From Volutella citrinella (Eukaryota > Ascomycota > Sordariomycetes > Hypocreales > Nectriaceae): a DNA stretch of 64,000 nucleotides. The stretch spans positions 868,001 to 932,000 of the forward strand of contig JAWZSP010000007.1 in the NCBI GenBank assembly GCA_034401135.1, given 5' to 3'. Below the pieces are notes generated by a model. The model made no database searches, was not told the origin of the DNA, and was given only the letters and a program-made list of their open reading frames with translations. A program made the translations under genes and the position numbers. Positions 32,198-44,589 of this stretch are shown one piece after another (within the stretch, counting starts at the first letter, position 1; every line of letters starts with the position of its first letter).

Positions 32198-32949
32198 ACT
32201 TCAAACACATTTCCCCGAGACATAGTAATGCCTAACCGAGATATAATGTCTTGGCTGATTTCTACCGGTCCGGGCGTCCGTTGCGGAAGCACGTCCTCCG
32301 GGAGTTGCTACCAGCTCTTTTCGTCCCTGGGGTAGCAATGAGCCTCAGAATCATTCCTATTTTTAATACCACCCTGTTTTCAAGGACGTCTATCCGGTAG
32401 GTCATGTATGCTTAATCCCCCATGTCTTGTTGAAAGCCGCGGGCGACGTCCCGAGCTGCCGCCTACCGTACCATCCGCTTGCCCGGATCTGGGGTAATGA
32501 AGCTGGGTTTACGTCCACGACTCGGAGAATCTAGATATTATATAGGTCTGATTCGATCAACTGCATCAACTTCCCAGTACGTGGCCGGCCTGGATGGTTA
32601 TCAATGCGGCAGTGATAGTCTTGGGTACGGAGGCGACGGTCCGTTGGAATGCGACCCTCTTCTGGGTTATAACGGGCATGCTCGTGGTCATTTGGCTGAA
32701 AGAAGTACAATACAGTTGCTATTAGAGATGAAGCTACTCGTAGGTGCTGAAATAATGTCGTATATACGGAACAATGCAGTGGCTTGTGCAAATGCAATTC
32801 TGACGGGTATCTTGTTACCATCGTGTACCAATATTTTATCCAATCGGCCACATCCCATTGTAGTTTGATGTGCCGCTTCGCCCATATAACCTGCCTTGAA
32901 TGCTAGAGAGAGTCTCCTGGCAAGCCTGTAATGAGCCCATCCGTGCGCC
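32198..32949. other. Upstream region of LPMO / 3' flank of MFS gene
   Basis: No gene recognised. Presumably carries the regulatory region of the LPMO. Confidence 0.5.
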
Positions 32950-34443
32950 TCACACCCGCGCCAGCTTCCAGCTATCCTTAAGCATCCTTTTCCGGCCGTT
33001 CAGTCTGCTCTTGATGCTTATCGTCTCATTGTTATCCACCATTACTGGGTCAATATTGCTTGGGTCTTGGTGCGTCGCGCGAGCAACTGCCGCGATCTCG
33101 CCAATCTTCCATCCTCGCAGAACAAACATACACGCCGCCGCGGCGATGTACATGACGCCCACGAATACCTGGGCGCCAATGTACTTCCCTGTGCCCGCCA
33201 CGATTTGCAAGGCAATGGGCTCGCTGAATGTGCAGGGCAAGACGACGGCAAGCCAGAGCAGATTAAGCGCTGTCGGCACATCGGCCAGGCCGACAACCTC
33301 GGCCGTGACGGGTGCCACGGTCGCCCAGATGGTGCCCGCGACTGCGCCACCGGGGAGCGAGAAGAAGATGAGAACGCCATACGACTTGGCCGTGATCCAG
33401 GCCGCAAAGACGAGGATGGCGCAGAGCAAGGTGCACACAGCAGCCATGTTGATACGCCCGGTCCTGTCGCTGAAGTAGCCAATAACGGGCCGGCCCAACC
33501 CCTGGCCAAGGTTGAACATGGCACTGATGAGGGCCGCCTGCGAGGCCGAGAGCCCAATCATCCTAGCATAATTTGCCAGGCTAAAGATCAAGACGACGTA
33601 GCCGAGCAGGCTGAACCATCCAAAAGCAACAAGCAGCACATACTCGGGCCGAGCAAGGAGGGAGATGTCGAACGGTGCGTGACGAGAACCAATAATCTTG
33701 TTCCGGTCCTTCATCAGGAGCGTGCAGATGGTGTTGACAACAAAGGCGATGATGCCGAGGATCCTAAACGTCCACGGCAGTCCGAGATTCTGGATCATGG
33801 CGCCGCTGGCGAAGGAGTAGGCCAGTCCGCCGAAGCCAGAGCCGGCGGCGGAGATTCCATTCGCGAGAGACCGACGGCTCGAGAACCACTGGGGCACGAC
33901 GCCGACGCTCGCGACGAAGAGGAAGCCCATGCCGATGCCGAACAGGATGCCCTGCGTGAGGAACAGTTGCCAAATCTTGTGGGCGAAGCCGGCGCAGATC
34001 AGGCTAATAGTCTCGAGGACGACGCCGATGAAGAGAGACCACCTGGTGCCCAGCTCCCGGACAGAGATAGTAGCCAGGGGCGAGATGAGCAAAGAACAGC
34101 TGATGCTGAGCGACCCCACGAATGCGTACTCAAGCGGCGTGGCTCCCGGGAATGTGTCGTTGGCGAGGTAGTGTGCGAGGAAGACGCCGTAGCTCGAGTT
34201 GATGCCCCAAGTGTGCGCGTTGATGGTGAAGGCGCAGGCTGTGCAAACCCAGCCGTAGCCTCCATCGGGCGGCGGCGGGGGTTCTTGCGGGCTGGGCGAT
34301 GGGGTGTCGTCGTCTGAAGCTGCGTTGTGGTTTTCGCCCTGGCGATTTAGAGTTGTGACGTCGCCACCAGTCAGCGTCAACCCGTCAGCGCTGCGAGTGA
34401 CGGCATCGCGATCCCCATCAACCACAATCTGCTTCTCCTTCAT
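32950..34443 (-). CDS. MFS transporter of the monocarboxylate (MCT/MCH) type
   Basis: Single-exon 497 aa membrane protein with about 12 hydrophobic segments, in the monocarboxylate-porter family (fungal MCH proteins; one yeast member, MCH5, imports riboflavin). The polar N-terminus (aa 1-60) ends in the hallmark PPDGGYGWVC before TM1. Other family features: GINSSYGVFLAHYL after TM1, the loop between TM2 and TM3 with RELGTRWS, a small-residue-rich segment FGIGMGFLFVASVGVVPQWF, FSSRRSLANGISAAGSGFGG between TM4 and TM5, and GLGRPVIGYFSDRTGR in the second half. The cytoplasmic tail is basic (SRLNGRKRMLKDSWK). The substrate cannot be read from sequence. Next to the LPMO but with its promoter facing away, so no operon-like logic. 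No lesion seen. Confidence 0.95.
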   Translation of the reverse strand: MKEKQIVVDGDRDAVTRSADGLTLTGGDVTTLNRQGENHNAASDDDTPSPSPQEPPPPPDGGYGWVCTACAFTINAHTWGINSSYGVFLAHYLANDTFPGATPLEYAFVGSLSISCSLLISPLATISVRELGTRWSLFIGVVLETISLICAGFAHKIWQLFLTQGILFGIGMGFLFVASVGVVPQWFSSRRSLANGISAAGSGFGGLAYSFASGAMIQNLGLPWTFRILGIIAFVVNTICTLLMKDRNKIIGSRHAPFDISLLARPEYVLLVAFGWFSLLGYVVLIFSLANYARMIGLSASQAALISAMFNLGQGLGRPVIGYFSDRTGRINMAAVCTLLCAILVFAAWITAKSYGVLIFFSLPGGAVAGTIWATVAPVTAEVVGLADVPTALNLLWLAVVLPCTFSEPIALQIVAGTGKYIGAQVFVGVMYIAAAACMFVLRGWKIGEIAAVARATHQDPSNIDPVMVDNNETISIKSRLNGRKRMLKDSWKLARV

Positions 34444-35922
34444 GGCTCAGACCTAGACTCGCGCTCTATAAAGGGCGACGTTCGCGCAGTGTCCAGAACA
34501 GCGCCGGAGATGTGAATCCTGAGGACGGACTGGTCGGTTTCATAAAGAGAAGATGGTAAGATGGAGAAAAAAATCGACGGCACCGTCCCCATCAACGAAA
34601 GACTCAGATATGGAAGGCGACTGGGGCACCCCCGAGATTCCGATTTAGGGGCCCCATTTTATTCCTGCCCCAGACTAGCTGGGCAGCGGAATTAGGCAAT
34701 GGGCAACCCTCAGCGCGCGCGCCCTCCAGCAACCCCAGCTTGTTCCCGTAAATGGGCAAGTTGGCCGGTGACCCGGCCCAGGATCGGCAGCGGCTTGCGG
34801 GGCTGCCACCTCTCGGCGCGGACCTGGTCGGTGCCGAAGAGGGCCGACATCCAGTGTCATGGGCGCCCACCAAGCGGCGTCAGAGGCTTCATTTCGAGGG
34901 GGCAGCCAAGATGAGCAATTGGGCCCGTTGAAGTGGCAGCTATGCTCCCCCACTAGGCAGTTCATACCTGGATCCTCATCACAAGCTCGACATCTGTTGG
35001 GGAATGCGATGCACTTCGGTGGGCATGCAACCATCTCCACGTGGCGGCGGATTTCTAAGCCAATAATTTTTCTATTCCCCGGTGGCGGCCGCGGTTGGCT
35101 GGGCCGACGGATATAACACGGGCGGGTGTGGCCCTGGCCCTGGCCCCAGTGCCGACTGGCTTGATCGGATTTGGGCTGCGGCTGGCGATGACCTCGTGGA
35201 TGGACGGTGGCGTTCGCTTCCCCGCACCCAAGACAGTTTCGGACCCGCGGCGACGAGCCGAGACATGTCCCAAGTACCGGATTTCTTACCGAAACATGAG
35301 CGGCTCTAGATTCCATTTGCTCGCAGAAACAAATGCCGCCAGCCCTGCTATCTCTGTCTGATCCCAGCACATAAGCAGAACACTCGCCGGGCAGTTCATG
35401 GCCAACACACAAAGTCAGCTTGCTTAGACATTTCGATCCCAACGCCACTGGCCAGTGCGCGTCAGAACGGAATGCACGGCGTCACAGGGTGTGGCAGGCC
35501 TCGCAGCAAACTAATCTTCGTTTACGTCACTGCGTTCGCAGCCACATCCCGGAGCTTCACTTACATCGGTGCGCCACCAACCATTGAATGCAGCGACACA
35601 CACCACCTCTACACAAACGGCACTGGGAGTGCCCGGGAACTTGCGATATCGGTCAACCCCCTCACTTTTTTTTTTTTTTCTTTTCTCTTTTCTTTTCTGC
35701 TGTTCGAGGCCAGTTCCATGTTTGCATTCTGTTCGATGCCGTGCTACCCTATGAAGTGGAACTACCCCAAGTAACCCAAGTAACGTGAACATCCCTTACC
35801 GTAGTTTAATCTAAACAACCCTCTGTTAACATTGTTGATAGTGGTGAAAAGTAGATGAACATGATCCCATCGCAGCCAATCAAGATGCCCACCGCCCAAC
35901 TCTCTTCGGCCTGGTCCTGAAG
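34444..35922. other. Divergent intergenic region with poly-T/pyrimidine tract
   Basis: About 1.5 kb between the divergent MFS and GT2-like genes. A 14-nt T run with following CT-rich tract sits at 35666-35700. No gene recognised. Confidence 0.5.
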
Positions 35923-37251
35923 ATGGCATTTTGGTTTCCCATCCTGTTTGTTGGGAGAATCATGTGCCAGCTTGCCAACATCGTCGCCCTATTCGGCAAA
36001 CCCAGACTCGAGCTCGCTGGTCCATCTTTCACCTACCAGGACCTCACCGTAGTGCTTCCCTTGCCTAGTGTGCCCAAGACTGGTATTGAGAGCTGGGTGC
36101 GATCAGTTCTGGATACCAACGTCGGCGCCCTTCTTATCATAACAACTTCCGAGAGCGATCGAGATGAAGTCGAAGATTCCCTTTTCCGATCGCGCAGATT
36201 CTACCCGCAAGCCAAAATCACCGTCCACCTCATTCCCAAGGCAAAGACCCGGTTTCTCATGATCGCCCATGGTGCTTCCCTAGCCCGGACTGCTCTTGTG
36301 GCTCTGGCTATCCCAAACTCATCTTGGTCCCAGCAATTCTTGGATGCTGCCATCGCACCCTTCTCTAACTAAATCGTTGGTATTGTCTACCACAGCATGG
36401 GATTGGGCTTGGGCCTAGAAAGCTGGTCTTTTGCTTGGGGTAACATGTGGGGATACATCTGCCAAGGCTACACGGACGGCATGGGCGTCGAGGTCCATAA
36501 TCGACGGCCTCGTCTAGTCTCCAGCTCCTCCATCGACTGTCACTCGATCTTTTTCCGCCAGCAGATTTATGAAGATCACCTCGTCGTCAACCCTTACCCT
36601 TGGCTCAACTTGCCCAACGTCGGTTTCGGCATCCTGTATCCCTTTAAACGTGCCATCAGGCCAGATGCTCTCGGTCACTGGTTCCTGGGACACGGCTGGG
36701 TCGCCAGGGTGCAGTCTGTCAACTCTGCAGCTATCCAATCTCACCCTACGGCACTCCAGCGCTTTGCCCGGAATTGCAAGTCTGGCCTAGGTCAACGCCT
36801 CGAAACAATGGTTCAGGGATCCAAGCACATAAAGGGGAAGTCCCAAGACTGCTTGAGCTTGGTCTATTCCGAGTACGGCTCGGTCCTGCACCTTGCCTTC
36901 ATTGTTGCCATTTCCTTCTACAGCTTCATCCTTGCGCAAACGCTCGCCGTCATAACTGATGCTCCTATTTTTCAGGCACCCGGCATCCTTCGCTCTCTAG
37001 TATACCAAATCCTCCCAATGCCTGCTGAAATCGATTCCCGATTCTTCTATCGGACCCGTACCCGAGTCAAAGCATATCGCCAGGCCCTTCCAAAGATGAT
37101 GTTCAGAGGGTTGTGGAACTTTCTTCGCAAGCTTGTCGTTCTAGCTCAAGCAGTCAAAGAACACAATATGCATGCGGCTCCTCAGGATTCGGTCAAGAAG
37201 CTAGATGCCGTACGTGGCGGGGCGATGAAAAAGATTGCATGGAGACAGTGA
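35923..37251 (+). pseudogene. Degenerate GT2 (polysaccharide-synthase-like) glycosyltransferase with internal TAA
   Basis: Processive GT2 enzymes polymerise sugars at the plasma membrane. The frame runs 443 codons from ATG 35923 with one interruption, TAA at 36370-36372 (codon 150). Topology matches fungal polysaccharide-synthase-like GT2 proteins: an N-terminal hydrophobic segment, an opening FTYQDLTVVLPLPSVP (like the strand before the nucleotide site), a segment KTRFLMIAHGASLARTALVA, and C-terminal TM segments near LHLAFIVAISFYSFILAQTL. The catalytic signatures are missing. Where the first Asp motif (DDD) belongs the sequence reads VALAIPNSSWSQQFLD. Where the D-D of the acceptor region and the RW of QxxRW belong it reads RPDALGHWFLGHGW and FARNCKSGLGQRLE. 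The call rests on layout rather than conserved residues, so the family assignment is moderate. Both the stop and motif loss argue against an active enzyme. Confidence 0.6.
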
Positions 37252-40200
37252 GTGTGAGCGAAGCCGGGGCCACCATTGAGAGTGCGGGGATTGTTTGACC
37301 TAACGGAGAACAATGCACAAATCATTGACAGGCACATTGAGAGTAACTCAATTTATTGGCCGTTAGAAAGCAAACACCAAAAAACGTGGACGATGCAGAC
37401 TGTTCATGGGCCAAGAGAACTGCCGATTCCAGCTTTTGGGTTGTTTGCCTCACCGCCGACGCTGTAGAACACGCTCTGGTAGGATTTTGGCTAGAAGAAA
37501 TTTAGAGATTAGTGCGTATGTGCTGAAACTCTAGATTGGATAGATAGAGCAGCAAAAATGGATTGGACAATATTTGTCTGTTGAGGCTTTGCGCCGCATG
37601 TTTCATACATCTCATCCCGAGTCTGCTTTTTGTTGGCAGGCTGATTTCACTCGCCATCGTAGACGCACCAGATAGAGGGGTATCATTTCTCTTCGGGAAC
37701 CGGCACACGAGGATGGAGTATGGCCCCATAAGTGGCCTGGAAATGCAATCTGGCGTCACCCCATGGGGATAATAAGGTCGGTCCACCAACTCTTTCATTC
37801 CCACTGGTGATCAAGCACAGTCGGCCTGGCGATGATAAATGGAACCTGTCATTTCCGTTTGTAAATTCTCGTGAACAAGCGATACCAATATGCTGCACTT
37901 GCGACTTGGATCGCTGACTTCGAGAAGGGGGGCACTCGGAATTAGCCATTGCTGACCTGTTCACCACAGCCAAACGTCTCCCTGACCATTGTTGCAGCCA
38001 TCTTCTACGCCCCAAGGCCCCTGTGGGCAAGGATTTCCACCCACCAGCCATCAAATACATGTAGTTGACAAGGAAGTAGACGACTAGATGATGTTTCTCA
38101 ATAGCAATTACAATTGGTAAGCCATGGAGCTGTGAGTATTTCACCGTGCTGAGGCTCAGGGGCAGTGGTTCTAGTTACTTATAGTGTGTTGGATCAGGCG
38201 TCTTGAGCAGTATCAGGTGCTACGGGTAGAGTTAGCCTTGAATTTGACTGTGAGGGTGCTCTGATGAACTGTACATTTCGCAAAGCATTGGTACCTTGGT
38301 GTGATGCATCACCTCGGACTGTATAACCAGGCTAGCCGTGGTCGTAATTATCGGAAGTACGGCAATATGGCCAGGCATCCTGGGCTTCGCTTGGAATACC
38401 AGGGCACAAGGTCCTCTGTGGAAGACAAGACCGTCACCAAAGAGCCCCTGAGGGAATTTTACGTTTGCTACAAAACATCCAGTAACCGAAATACCGCGGC
38501 GATCACCAAGCTCTCAACCCCAAACGCAAGTGTGAGCCGATTTGGCCTGCGGACCCGCAGCATGAGTATGTACTTGGTGTGCGGCAGCCCGAAGACTCAC
38601 CGTTGGCGCTGCAATGCCAACATGCGAAGGAAACGAGCGTTGTGTTATGCTTCGATGGCATGCATGCTCTGGTGGTTTGCTCTAGTACCTATTCATGGCG
38701 ATGGGGCCGCAACGGTGGCACAGGAAAATATTGGGTCATTCGGGATTTGGGCAATAGGCCGTCGCGTCTATGGCAGAGTCACGGAGTTCTCAACAAGGTA
38801 AAATCAGGGGAGACCGTGATGTGGACTTCATGACAAGCATCGCCCTTCCGACTTCCAGACAGACCTGACACTCGCGCGCGCGCAAGCGACTTCGGGCTGG
38901 GTCGATACACCGCTCTCAAGTGAAAAAATTCCCGGACATTGATCTCCGTGCCAGGTCCTGGGAAACTTGGGATTTTTTTATGGAGGTTCGGTTGTTCGTG
39001 CAGGTATTCCATCCTTTTGGGCAAATCTCGGCTCAACACAACAGGCCTGACGTCCGGATCAATGGAGGTTTCCTGAATAGGAACCCTGTCGTCATGGTAC
39101 ACAATCCTGGAAAATACTGATCGGAGATCATGCGAACTAGGAGCGGTCATTGGTTGAGACCCCTGGCCCATTTCTCGGCCGAGCCATGCACCCATGGAAC
39201 TGGTGTCCCTGCCGGGCTGCAGCCACGTTGGAGGTACCATGGAAGAGCCACGACATCCAAGAAGCTGGCAACGTTTTATCGAATCGCCTAAGGCTCTGAG
39301 GCTCGCCGTTGGGTGTTTGTTCTCTGCGCTTGCACACTTGTGGTGAAGATATAAGATGCCTGGATCTAAAGTGCTATGTTTGAGATTGTAGCGGGACTGT
39401 TGAAACGGTCTGCACAAAGCGCATGGTTTGATGTGCTTGCTCTCCATTCTTTATGAAGCGCGAGTAATAAGGGGGCACAACCTATTGCACAACAATGGAG
39501 AAAAATGCCGAGATGGAGCGCGTAGGTCTTGAGGGGGGCAGCGCCTGTAACTACGCCCCAGGTGCTGCCTGTGTGCTGTGCCACTCGGCAGAAGGTTGAG
39601 ATTTCACTGCCACGCGAATGCGTCGCAGTCCCTCTTTGGCCAGTGCGAGAGCCGCGTGGCTATGATTCCGCCAGCGGAATAAGCTGAGACCACGGGGCGG
39701 AGTCTGTCTCATACGATGGTGGATCAGGGCCACTCGCATGGCTTTCCATTATAGCGCCGGAAGTAAGTGGGTGATGGGGATGCCGCAAGTACAGGTGCTT
39801 CGCCCAAGAGCGACTCCGAGGCGATGATGCTAGCGCTGACGGTTGATAGGGGGAGTTTTGGGCTGTTACGTTTCTTTGACCGTTCTTTTCTCGGCCGTGG
39901 AGAGATGAGGCATTGTGATGGGCCTGCCGAGAGTTGGCGGCTGTAACCTTGGTAAATCGGTTGGTGAGAGAAGCCACAATCCCCCAGCCGTTGGAGGATC
40001 ATTCCGGGTTGCATTGCGACCATTGCGGCCCCGAGGCATGGCAGGCGGTGCTACTAAAGCCGCAGGGTGCAATCGCAGGCACAGCAGTCATACGTTTGCG
40101 CAAGTACCATGAGTGAGCACTCCGTCTCAGTCCGTCGTATATGATAGGTGGCCATGCATGCGGCAAGCAAGAGGTTCCGCGCCACCTGCTGGGAGGTTCC

Positions 40201-43200
40201 CTGGATGGAGCCGCACTTGCGTTTTTCTGGAAATTCTCTCCCTTCCCTTAGTAATGCCCCCTGGCTATTGTGGCGTCTCCTGAGTCGCTCCCTCGGTTGC
40301 CTGCAGCCTGCCTGCCACCCACTTCGGGTTACGGCCCAAATTAGCAGACGAACGAACGAGCGCCATTGCGGCCCGCGAACGTGGACAAAACAAACCCAGC
40401 AAGCCCAAGCTGCTGCTGCATGACGGTTGCGCCCAGGTCGAGCCCCAGGTCGAGCCAGGCCCCGAAGCCCGCATTCGCCGCACATCGTCGCCACAGGACC
40501 TCACTTCGCTGTTCGCTTGTTCTCGTTCATCAACGGCACTCATGGGCGTGTTGGTGTTCGCCAGGGCTCTCGACAGCCCGCAACTAGATTTCCATTGCCA
40601 AGCGCTGGCCCTGAAGTGACCCCTGGCATGCGGCTCTATACCCTGGTCGCTGGGCGAACCTAGTCCGGCAGATAACCGAGGATAGCGTGCAAATCTCACG
40701 CGTCCTGCTTTTTGCAATTTGGATGAAGCGGCCAAAAGACGTTACTTTTGCCAACTTGACGAGCTGGCGCAACCCAGAAAACTTGGGGCTCATATGGGGA
40801 GGTCAGTTGCCTCTGGCTTATTACAGCTTACACGGGGATTTGTTTCAGCGCTCGTGAAAATACCATGGATAGCCCGGCCTCGCCTTATGGGCCAAATCAG
40901 ACCACGCGCATGGCCGTTATCTGAGGTGATCCACATCGCCACCGGTTCTGATGAGGTGCACAGTGGCGCCCACCTCTGAAGCATATTTGCGAGCCGCAGA
41001 TGCTCTTGGATTCAGAGGAAGGGCAACCAAAGACGCTGGCTGTCAACCGGAACGGCTGCAGTGAAGGCACAATCTTCCCACATCTGCAGTGAGATTCATG
41101 AGGCACAGCAATGATGATAGCAAATTCTTGTGAGAATCTTAGGGACGAACCAGTGGTGGTCGACCCCGCGCTGCCAAGGCAGGGCACCTCCAATTCCTGG
41201 TGAGGGGATCTCTGCCAAGGCGCCCAGGAATCTCCAACTTTGCTCACTCGCTCGACCTTGGCCGCCAAGTTGCGTCATTGACGACGATTTCATTGCCATT
41301 AATTCAGTTGCGAGCAGAATTAAGCTTACCAGCTGCTGGGTCACAAGTCCAGACCACTTTACCGTAGCAAATGCAAACAGATGTAGCTCCAGACGCGTGA
41401 TGGAGCATCTTGAATGCTAGATGGGTGCCGGCACGGAACAATCGGCTTGAAATAATTGGGTCGTGTATAATTCCTGACATCTGGGCCTCTAGATGGGCCC
41501 GGACTTTGACCTGGCCCGACATGCCCGTTTCATCAACGTCTTGAGCCTGTCATTGACGAGAACAAGGTATCCAACTCGACAAAGAAAACCGTCCGCCAAC
41601 AGCTTGCTGGAGAATTTTTCATGATGTCCATCCGAATATCCCGAACACAGCTACCGAACCTCCGCAGACGCCAATCATGACCAAGTCCACTTTCTGCGGC
41701 GTCGTCACATTCGGCCATGTCCGTTGGGGCACCCAGAAACGCCCCTGCTCCCTCTCGCCCGTGTGAGATGGATTCCTTCACTCACTGCATTGATGTGAGG
41801 TCCCTCGTGGAGATGCCAGGTTACTCCACCTGGTCTTCCCCACCTAGGTTCCACCTCCAATCCAACTCACGACCACGGGCCTGCAGCTGGCCCTGTTTGT
41901 GAGGCAATGATTGGAAATCATGGCAAGGGGAGATGTGAAATTCCTGCCTTCTGTTTCGTGCCCCCATTGTGCAATACACAAGTGGCCTCCTTGGGGCCCC
42001 GCGGGAAATGACTAGACGGCAGTCGATGGGACTGTCATCGTCTGCTTCTGGGTATGGGGAGATCTTGCGGCAATCTAGCTGCTGCTCCAAATTGTGGGCA
42101 TGCCCCGGATCCATCAACAATTCTGCTTTGTGTCTTGCGTCTCTTCGATGGATTCATTGCTCATTTTTAATAATTTGTGAAAAACCCGGCTTTCGTCATA
42201 TCTCATGTGGTTGGTGTCGTTGGGGTAGACCCCTCATACGTTCTCCTCTTCGGGAATTATTTTACGGTCATGGTTCTCCGCACGCGGCAGGGCTTCCTCG
42301 ACGGCGGGCTGGTCGAGTCGGGCATTGGACTAGACGGGTTCCTGACACCCCCCCTTTGAGCCAGAATGGCGTCTTCTCCAAAAATTTGGCGGCGCTTGGG
42401 TTCCCAGTTGATTGGCGGGCGACTTACATGACGATGCTTGCAAGACGTACAGGACCAGGACGGAAAACACGACATGACATTTTAAGCTTGAGACAGAAAA
42501 CGGCCCTGCACCGTTGTACAGGCAGACACGAACTGCTGTTGTATTCAGCAGAAGCAAAGAGTCTCGGACCCTCGTCATTCGGCGTTCTGTTGGGGTCCGC
42601 CCTCGTCAGCCCCAGAACCCAGTCCTCGCGGTATCGCCTCGTGGCAAGTCGCTCCAGTGCCCGACGCACCTTGCCGCCCTTCCTTTGTGCTCTCGACTCG
42701 TGCTTTTATTCTCTCATCTTGTCATCCCCACTAGGGTGGCCCTGTACCATTGCGTCGGCGTACTCGCGTCGACACGGCGCTTCGTGGGTTACGGCGACAC
42801 AACCGGGCTTGTGCTCCCTTGCTGTCAACCTGACAATTGGCACAGATTTCACCCCCTTGGACAATATCTTGCGAGGCCATGGTCGGTTCTATGCTATATA
42901 TCCGCGTTTGACACCGCTCAGTATATGGCCACACCCCTCCCTGGCTCAGTTGTGGCGAGAGGGGCTGGCCAGCTGCCAGTGTCCAATCTACGGGATGTCT
43001 CCCGCCTCACCTTCTATTTGTGAATAGAGGCTTTCTCCATTCTCCTTTTCTGATGGCTCTAGTGGACTAGGCTAGTACCGAGGCTGGCGGAGGCTCCCGT
43101 GGATCCATCATGGGCGCATTGCACAACTAGTCTCAGGCCAAGTGGACGCACGTTCCATGATGCCCTTTCCTTCTCCTGTTTGGGCAAAGGCATGAGACTG

Positions 43201-44589
43201 ATTGCTTTCAACGGTCCAAGGAGGCTTGCGGCAGGCGCCGCTACTTGCGCTACGCTAGTTGACAGATCGCCTTGAGTGTTTCCATCCGCTCATCTCGGAG
43301 ACTTGGCAGCTGTTAGTGTCGGGTCAGCCAGCAAGATGCCCTACGGCTGTCTGAGAGTCCATCACGGCCTCCCAGCATCTATCCATCCAATGACGCAAGC
43401 CCGCGACATTCTTCTGCATTTGTTTACGGACTCGTGTTCCCTGTTTGCCTCGGTCTCTTGAGCATCAAGACTTTGGCGTTCCGTACGTCGCCGTTGCTCT
43501 GGGTCCGAGTGGACGCGCCTCGCACCTCGCACCGAGGATGCCCTCGTATAAACGAGGCATTGGCGATGGAAGTTGGCCGTCGCTCACATTCCCTTCATCC
43601 ATCTGCCGCTCCTAGATGCATGTCAAACAGCGTTGCAATGAGCTGTTCCCCATTTCCCCTCATCTTCCCACCGCTTCTCCGCCCTGTTGTCCAGCAGCCC
43701 GGGCTCAACCCCAGGTTGATGTTGCAACACGACCTCGACATCCCCAAGGCCATCCGGCTACTCCATGCCGTTCTACCCCAGCCCGGTCAAGTCGCCCTTG
43801 GGCCCGTGGTCCATACCAATGGCTTCATGGATCACGGGCCCTGCCCGCGGGGAGGGCGAAGTCCCCAATGGTCCTCATTTCATCCCTGTCCTCCGTTCAT
43901 CCAGACCACTCCAGTGCCCCAAAACACGGTATGAGTGAGATACCCCTTCCTGGTCCTCTCCACCATGGCCCTCCGCCCTACTCCGCTTCCTCTCCACCTC
44001 ACGGCCTCCACTCCAGGTGTCCATTGCAGGCTTATGTCTGCATTTCTCCACCTCTTTCGCCTCCGCTGGCCCTTGTGCAGTGCATGCTGAAGAATATCCG
44101 TGAGGGGGGGATGGGGGGGCGACGGAGCAGGACGTCGACTGGCGCCCTGGGGCGTCCCCAGAGAGCAAATCTCATCATCTCAACCCGACGACTCCGCTGC
44201 CCCAGCCTGGGTCCAGTCCTTAAAACCCTATCTCTCTCCCCACCCTTCCCCAGACTTGTTCTCCGCGTCGCCATCACCTTGTTTCTTCTTTTTTGCTCTC
44301 ATTTCGACCTTGTTGTTGAGTGATAAGTGTGCTGTGGCAATCGTCTCCCCACCCAGGCCCCGATACCAAGCCTCTATCCGCACCCCGGTCCACTCCGAGG
44401 CGCCGCGCCCACTCCCGTTCCTCTAAGCCAGGGACCTCATCATTGTCACCCGACTACAGTCGGCTCCTCCAGCCCTCAAATAACCTCATATCCCGTTGGG
44501 ATTTCTCCAATTCTCCCAGACCTCCATCGTTCCCCTCTCCTCTACCTACCCCAACGCCAAGGCTATCCCTCTGCCAGGACCACGACACA
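37252..44589. other. 7.3 kb gene-poor stretch upstream of Ato transporter
   Basis: No protein with recognisable domain, signal peptide or codon bias was found on either strand. The longest open frame (41969-43027, +, 352 codons from a GTG) is rich in Cys, Trp, Arg and Ser and looks like chance translation. The last 700 nt become C/T-rich, as in a fungal promoter and leader. The rest has ordinary base composition, with neither AT islands nor repeats. It could contain a long regulatory region, non-coding RNA, or a gene too fragmented by introns for me to see. Confidence 0.5.

Noticed and set aside
33067..34317. 416-codon plus-strand frame opposite the MFS transporter
   Set aside because: Asp/Glu/Arg-rich antisense shadow of a hydrophobic membrane protein.
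32950..37251. Secondary-metabolite gene cluster around LPMO, MFS and GT2-like genes
   Set aside because: No backbone synthase (PKS, NRPS, terpene cyclase, DMATS), P450 or Zn2Cys6 regulator in the interval.
38301..39447. Two overlapping frames of 166 and 222 codons on opposite strands
   Set aside because: Mutually overlapping at the ends, no motifs, composition like random translation.
41969..43027. 352-codon plus-strand open frame
   Set aside because: Starts at GTG, rich in Cys/Trp/Arg/Ser, no domain, signal peptide or coding-type third-position bias. Likely chance translation in the gene-poor stretch.
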